Shown piece by piece: positions 6,184 to 8,750 of a stretch of 8,750 nt of DNA. The position numbers were made by a program, and so were the translations under genes. The notes beneath the pieces were generated by a model. It had not been told where the DNA came from and searched no databases. It worked only from the letters and a program-made list of their open reading frames with translations. The DNA lies in assembly GCA_021772165.1 (NCBI GenBank), contig JAJFMM010000137.1, forward strand, positions 1 to 8,750, read 5' to 3'. Every line of letters starts with the position of its first letter. Position 1 is the first letter of the stretch. The stretch is from Chlamydiota bacterium. GTDB taxonomy: Bacteria; Chlamydiota; Chlamydiia; Chlamydiales; SM23-39.

Positions 6184-6696
6184 TTACAGTGGGAGCTCAG
6201 CCGTTGTCAGAACACAAAAGCATTGCAGACCATCACCGCAGGCGAAATCGGTCAATCCATCGCCGGAGGTCGCAGTGATACCCACCGAAGAGACTGAGAC
6301 ATCCAGTACTTTGGCGATCTTTTTTCTCATTGCGTCGATCTGCTGCTGAAAATGAGGGCGCTTTCCTTCAATCGTAAGGGCCACATGAACAACTTGCTGC
6401 TTTCCTAACGTTTTTAGAGCGCGCTCAAGATAGACTTGAGAATCCGTGATGCCATCTTTGCGACAAAGGTCGATTGCGATCCCACCCAGAATCGGCACGC
6501 CGCTGAGAGTGGTGATCGCATTACAAATCGCGTGATACGCGACATCTCCGTCCGAATCGGCATCGAGGCCAGGTACGCCTTCAAAAATAATTCCGGCAAT
6601 GATACAAGGCTTCGAAGATTCGGATGGTAAAAATCGGTGGCTGTCTTGACCGATCCCCGTGCGATAAATAGGAAAGCGATCTATTTTGGTATCCAT
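6184..6696 (-). CDS. ispF: 2-C-methyl-D-erythritol 2,4-cyclodiphosphate synthase (chlamydial type)
   Basis: IspF makes the cyclic diphosphate intermediate of the MEP pathway for isoprenoids (EC 4.6.1.12), normally as a cytoplasmic homotrimer with active sites at subunit interfaces. The 170 residues show YRTGIGQDSHRF (11-22), with D18 and H20 as metal ligands, and SDGDVAYHA (48-56), with H55 as the third ligand. TIEGKRPHFQQQIDAMRKKIA (108-128) and the TATSGDGL loop (141-148) also match. Two usual features differ: the His before SDGD is Asp47, and the GDIG motif reads GGIA (71-74). As I recall, Chlamydia IspF is similarly divergent at the first site. The frame extends to an ATG at 6753, but that would overlap the divergent gene's start; ATG 6696-6694 gives an N-terminus like the chlamydial one, though no clear ribosome site precedes it. 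It abuts the convergent cysJ-like gene and lies 42 bases from the divergent ATP-grasp gene. Confidence 0.93.
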   Translation of the reverse strand: MDTKIDRFPIYRTGIGQDSHRFLPSESSKPCIIAGIIFEGVPGLDADSDGDVAYHAICNAITTLSGVPILGGIAIDLCRKDGITDSQVYLERALKTLGKQQVVHVALTIEGKRPHFQQQIDAMRKKIAKVLDVSVSSVGITATSGDGLTDFACGDGLQCFCVLTTAELPL

Positions 6697-6738
6697 AATG
6701 CGAACTAGTTTGCCAAAAAACGTCTCCGGAAGCAAGCG

Positions 6739-7770
6739 ATGACAACAACACACCTCTGTAATATTTTTTTCGAGCGTGAGCTCGCAAGCCTGAAAACGCT
6801 CTCTTTAGCGCAGCTTTTCAATGAGCATCCCCTATCACTACAGCTCCAATTTCTACCTCTTTTGTATCGAAAAAAAGGTGAGCGCGTAGCCGTTACCGAA
6901 TTTCCTCCGCACGATTATTTGCTCCGACTCGAGCAGCTAGGCTTTTCTGTGGAAGAGATCGACCTACTGGATCGCCCTCAAAAGCCGTTTCATCTCGAGC
7001 TATGGGGCGCCTCAAAAGCAGCTGAGAGCTGGGCAAAAGGCCATGAAGGCTCCATCACCCTTCCCGATTGGGATTGCGTCCGTGAAATTCACTCTAAGGT
7101 CTACTCCTTCGCCGCAGGAAGTCCAATCCCCGGATCGCACCTGCTCGCTAATTTAGAAGATGCGAAAGCTTGGGCCTCTGAATTTCCCGGTCCGAAAGTG
7201 CTCAAAAAAGCTTTTGGAGCCTCCGGGAGCGGCCATCTACGTTTTGAAGGAGACCTCCCGGCAGACGTTGCAGCGTCACTCTTTGATCAGAAGCTACCGC
7301 TCATTGGAGAGCCTTGGGTCGAGCGCATCTTTGATTTCAGCACACAGTGGCGCATCCAAGATACGATAGACTACATCGGAGCTACCGTGCTCAAAGTCAC
7401 TCCCCACGGAACCTATCTCGGCACACTGGCAGGCGATGAAAACGTTCTTTTCAAAGAGCATTCTCGTGCACTACAAGAGCATCTCGATCAGAGTAGAGCT
7501 CTTCTCTATAAGATCCGCGCGCTGGGCTTTGTGGGAAATCTAGGCATCGATTCGTTCGTCTATCTTTGGGAAGGGAAGAGAAGATTGCGCGCCGTCTCAG
7601 AGATCAACGCGAGAAAAACGATGGGCTGGGCGGCTCTTACCATCCAGAAGCAGCATTTCTCCGATCGTATTCTTGAATTTCGGTTTGAAAAGACGAAAGA
7701 GAGAGGCTATCTACCCTCGGAGCTCAATGGTCGCTCGTTTCAAAGACAGCTAATGCTTAGTTTTTCCTAA
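6739..7770 (+). CDS. ATP-grasp fold protein, substrate unknown
   Basis: A 343-residue protein whose second half resembles ATP-grasp ligases, which activate a carboxylate with ATP and join it to an amine or thiol. KVLKKAFGASGSGH (153-166) looks like the ATP-binding Lys followed by a glycine-rich loop. EPWVER (191-196) fits the hinge that contacts adenine. GNLGIDSFV (266-274) and SEINARKTMGWA (287-298) match the metal site, with E288, N290 and R292 as the E.N.R pattern of the family. The first 130 residues would form the N-terminal substrate domain; I see no membrane segment or signal peptide. The substrate cannot be told from sequence. GGAAG lies 6 bases before the ATG at 6739, supporting this start; a CATAAT at 6694-6699 may be a -10 box without a clear -35. 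The gene is divergent from ispF and its 3' end overlaps the opposing membrane-protein gene by 21 bases. From recall, Chlamydia has an uncharacterised gene (CT433) next to ispF that could be its counterpart. Confidence 0.85.
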   Translation: MTTTHLCNIFFERELASLKTLSLAQLFNEHPLSLQLQFLPLLYRKKGERVAVTEFPPHDYLLRLEQLGFSVEEIDLLDRPQKPFHLELWGASKAAESWAKGHEGSITLPDWDCVREIHSKVYSFAAGSPIPGSHLLANLEDAKAWASEFPGPKVLKKAFGASGSGHLRFEGDLPADVAASLFDQKLPLIGEPWVERIFDFSTQWRIQDTIDYIGATVLKVTPHGTYLGTLAGDENVLFKEHSRALQEHLDQSRALLYKIRALGFVGNLGIDSFVYLWEGKRRLRAVSEINARKTMGWAALTIQKQHFSDRILEFRFEKTKERGYLPSELNGRSFQRQLMLSFS

Positions 7771-8217
7771 CTCATCTTTCACTTCGTTGAGGATCGCATC
7801 CATCCAACGAACGTGAGGGATCTCTTTTTTGATCTCGGAAAAGACCTCTTTTTTCGCATCTTCGAAAGACTTCACCTTCTCTTTTCGGTAAGCGAGAATC
7901 CAGAAAATGAGCGAAAGCTTAAGATGGCCTCTGATTGCCAGCTTGCACTCTTTCATGAACTTCTCCACCTCAGGATCTAGAACAGGCTCCGGTGGCTCCG
8001 GGGCAATCGGAGGAGGCGAAGGTTTTTCTTCAGGCCAAGAAAAGAAAAGCGCCACAATGGCACCAACAAGAGAGACGATGGAAAAAACGGCCCACCAGAA
8101 AAATTCGAGCCTTAGAAAAAAGGTGTCATAGAAGCGGCCTAGCATTGCGAGGCAGGCGAAAATACCACAGAGTGGCAGCAAAAATGCGGCCAAGCAGAAG
8201 AGAAGTTTCTGTTTCAT
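7750..8217 (-). CDS. Two-helix membrane protein with proline-rich linker, possible Inc-like protein
   Basis: I do not recognise the family of this 155-residue protein. Two long hydrophobic segments at about residues 4-27 and 37-60 are joined by a short loop containing Arg and Asp. A proline-rich linker follows (about 62-80, PEEKPSPPPIAPEPPEP), then a charged helical C-terminal part (81-155) with a hydrophobic patch at 101-110. Two close membrane helices and a soluble tail resemble the bilobed pattern of chlamydial inclusion membrane (Inc) proteins, but TM1 begins only three residues from the start, leaving no room for the usual N-terminal secretion signal; an ordinary inner-membrane protein is equally possible. 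The start is taken as ATG 8217-8215, with AGG four bases upstream, rather than the GTG just before it. The last 21 bases overlap the ATP-grasp gene on the other strand. It is divergent from murA. Confidence 0.75.
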   Translation of the reverse strand: MKQKLLFCLAAFLLPLCGIFACLAMLGRFYDTFFLRLEFFWWAVFSIVSLVGAIVALFFSWPEEKPSPPPIAPEPPEPVLDPEVEKFMKECKLAIRGHLKLSLIFWILAYRKEKVKSFEDAKKEVFSEIKKEIPHVRWMDAILNEVKDELGKTKH

Positions 8218-8349
8218 CACACCTGAACCTAGCCTAATAAAAGGTTTCTGTCGATTTTCTGCTTCCTATCTATACGAAATTGCGCCGCAAATGTAAACGC
8301 ACCTGTAAAAATTTCCCAATTCTCCTTATCCTGAATACAGAGGTTGCAG

Positions 8350-8750
8350 ATGACAGATCTATTGAAAATCAAGGGCGGCAAGCCGCTCGAAGGAACGATC
8401 AAAGCGGCAGGAGCCAAAAATGCGATGACGAAACTACTCGTCGCATCACTGCTCTCTGATAAAAAATGCACATTTTACAATGTCCCAAACATTGGCGACG
8501 TGGATATCACCGTTAATCTCTGTCGAGAGATTGGCTCAGAAATCAAGTGGGATAAAAAAGCGGGTGTGCTGGAAATTCACACAGCGGAGCTGAAAACAGC
8601 TTACATACCGCAGCGCTATTCCGGATCAAATCGCATTCCGATTCTGATGATTGGCGCTCTCTTGGGGCGCACGGATGAAGATATCATCGTGCCAACACTC
8701 GGTGGCGATCTTCTCGGCATGCGTCCTGTTGATCTGCACATACACGCTCT
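8350..8750 (+). CDS. murA: UDP-N-acetylglucosamine 1-carboxyvinyltransferase, 5' part (3' end outside window)
   Basis: MurA transfers enolpyruvate from PEP to UDP-GlcNAc (EC 2.5.1.7), the first committed cytoplasmic step of peptidoglycan precursor synthesis. The first 133 of about 420-450 residues are present. KIKGGKPLEGTIKAAGAKNA (6-25) holds the conserved Lys23-Asn24 of the substrate site. PNIGDVDIT (46-54) and GGDLLGMRPVDLH (118-130) are also typical. The catalytic loop Cys of most MurA enzymes (Cys115 in E. coli) is Asp120 here (codon GAT at 8707-8709), the change known in Chlamydia trachomatis and Mycobacterium tuberculosis MurA that makes the enzyme insensitive to fosfomycin. The ATG at 8350 follows AGAGG (8339-8343) with ideal 6-base spacing, which fixes the start. 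The 132 bases upstream separate it from the divergent membrane-protein gene and hold no convincing promoter pair that I could pick out. Confidence 0.95.
   Translation, partial: MTDLLKIKGGKPLEGTIKAAGAKNAMTKLLVASLLSDKKCTFYNVPNIGDVDITVNLCREIGSEIKWDKKAGVLEIHTAELKTAYIPQRYSGSNRIPILMIGALLGRTDEDIIVPTLGGDLLGMRPVDLHIHA

Noticed and set aside
6178..6197. Imperfect inverted repeat between cysJ-like gene and ispF as a terminator
   Set aside because: The arms (CTCACT and AGTGGGAG) pair only with a bulge, and there is no T run on either strand.
6697..6753. N-terminal extension of ispF to an ATG at 6753
   Set aside because: It would overlap the start of the ATP-grasp gene by 15 bases and adds a Cys-rich stretch unlike known IspF; the ATG at 6696 gives a chlamydial-type N-terminus.
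8280..8290. TTGCGCCGCAA as an operator upstream of murA
   Set aside because: The arms are only 5 bases with a single central base and do not extend; such sites occur by chance.
8229..8471. 80-codon frame on the - strand across the murA start
   Set aside because: It is a shadow of murA; murA has an ideal ribosome site and unmistakable family motifs.

Overview
The window most likely comes from a member of the Chlamydiae, probably an environmental lineage outside Chlamydia proper. The evidence is the protein signatures. IspF carries the GIGQDSHRF start and an altered active-site motif as in chlamydial IspF. There is a CysJ-type reductase with no flavodoxin domain next to ispF (in Chlamydia trachomatis, as I recall, ispF and cysJ are CT434 and CT435). 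MurA has Asp in place of the catalytic Cys, as in C. trachomatis. A malate:quinone oxidoreductase, which I do not recall from Chlamydia itself, points to a metabolically broader relative. All lineage statements rest on recall, not on a search.

Layout. Positions 2-214 hold the 3' end of an unrecognised + strand gene that meets mqo tail to tail. Then come three - strand genes: a cupin protein and mqo, translationally coupled in one operon (211-2090), and upstream of them, behind a hairpin that is probably a terminator, a 288-residue membrane protein that looks like an M48 (HtpX-type) metallopeptidase with a ruined active site (2302-3168). A 184-base AT-rich divergent spacer separates it from gltX (+, 3353-4852). 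From gltX onward each gene is on the opposite strand to the one before: gltX(+), a 47-residue lipoprotein(-), cysJ-like(+), ispF(-), an ATP-grasp protein(+), a two-helix membrane protein(-), murA(+, cut by the window end).

The genes are mostly housekeeping: malate oxidation into the quinone pool, glutamyl-tRNA synthesis, isoprenoid precursor synthesis by the MEP route, and the first committed step of peptidoglycan precursor synthesis. The less understood ones are the pseudo-M48 protein, the tiny lipoprotein, the ATP-grasp protein that shares a very short divergent spacer with ispF, and the possible Inc-like two-helix protein. Every convergent pair overlaps or nearly abuts (4, 4 and 21 bases of overlap, and one 6-base gap) with no clear terminator between, so opposing transcripts should overlap. 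I saw no tRNA, rRNA, CRISPR array, insertion sequence or phage gene.
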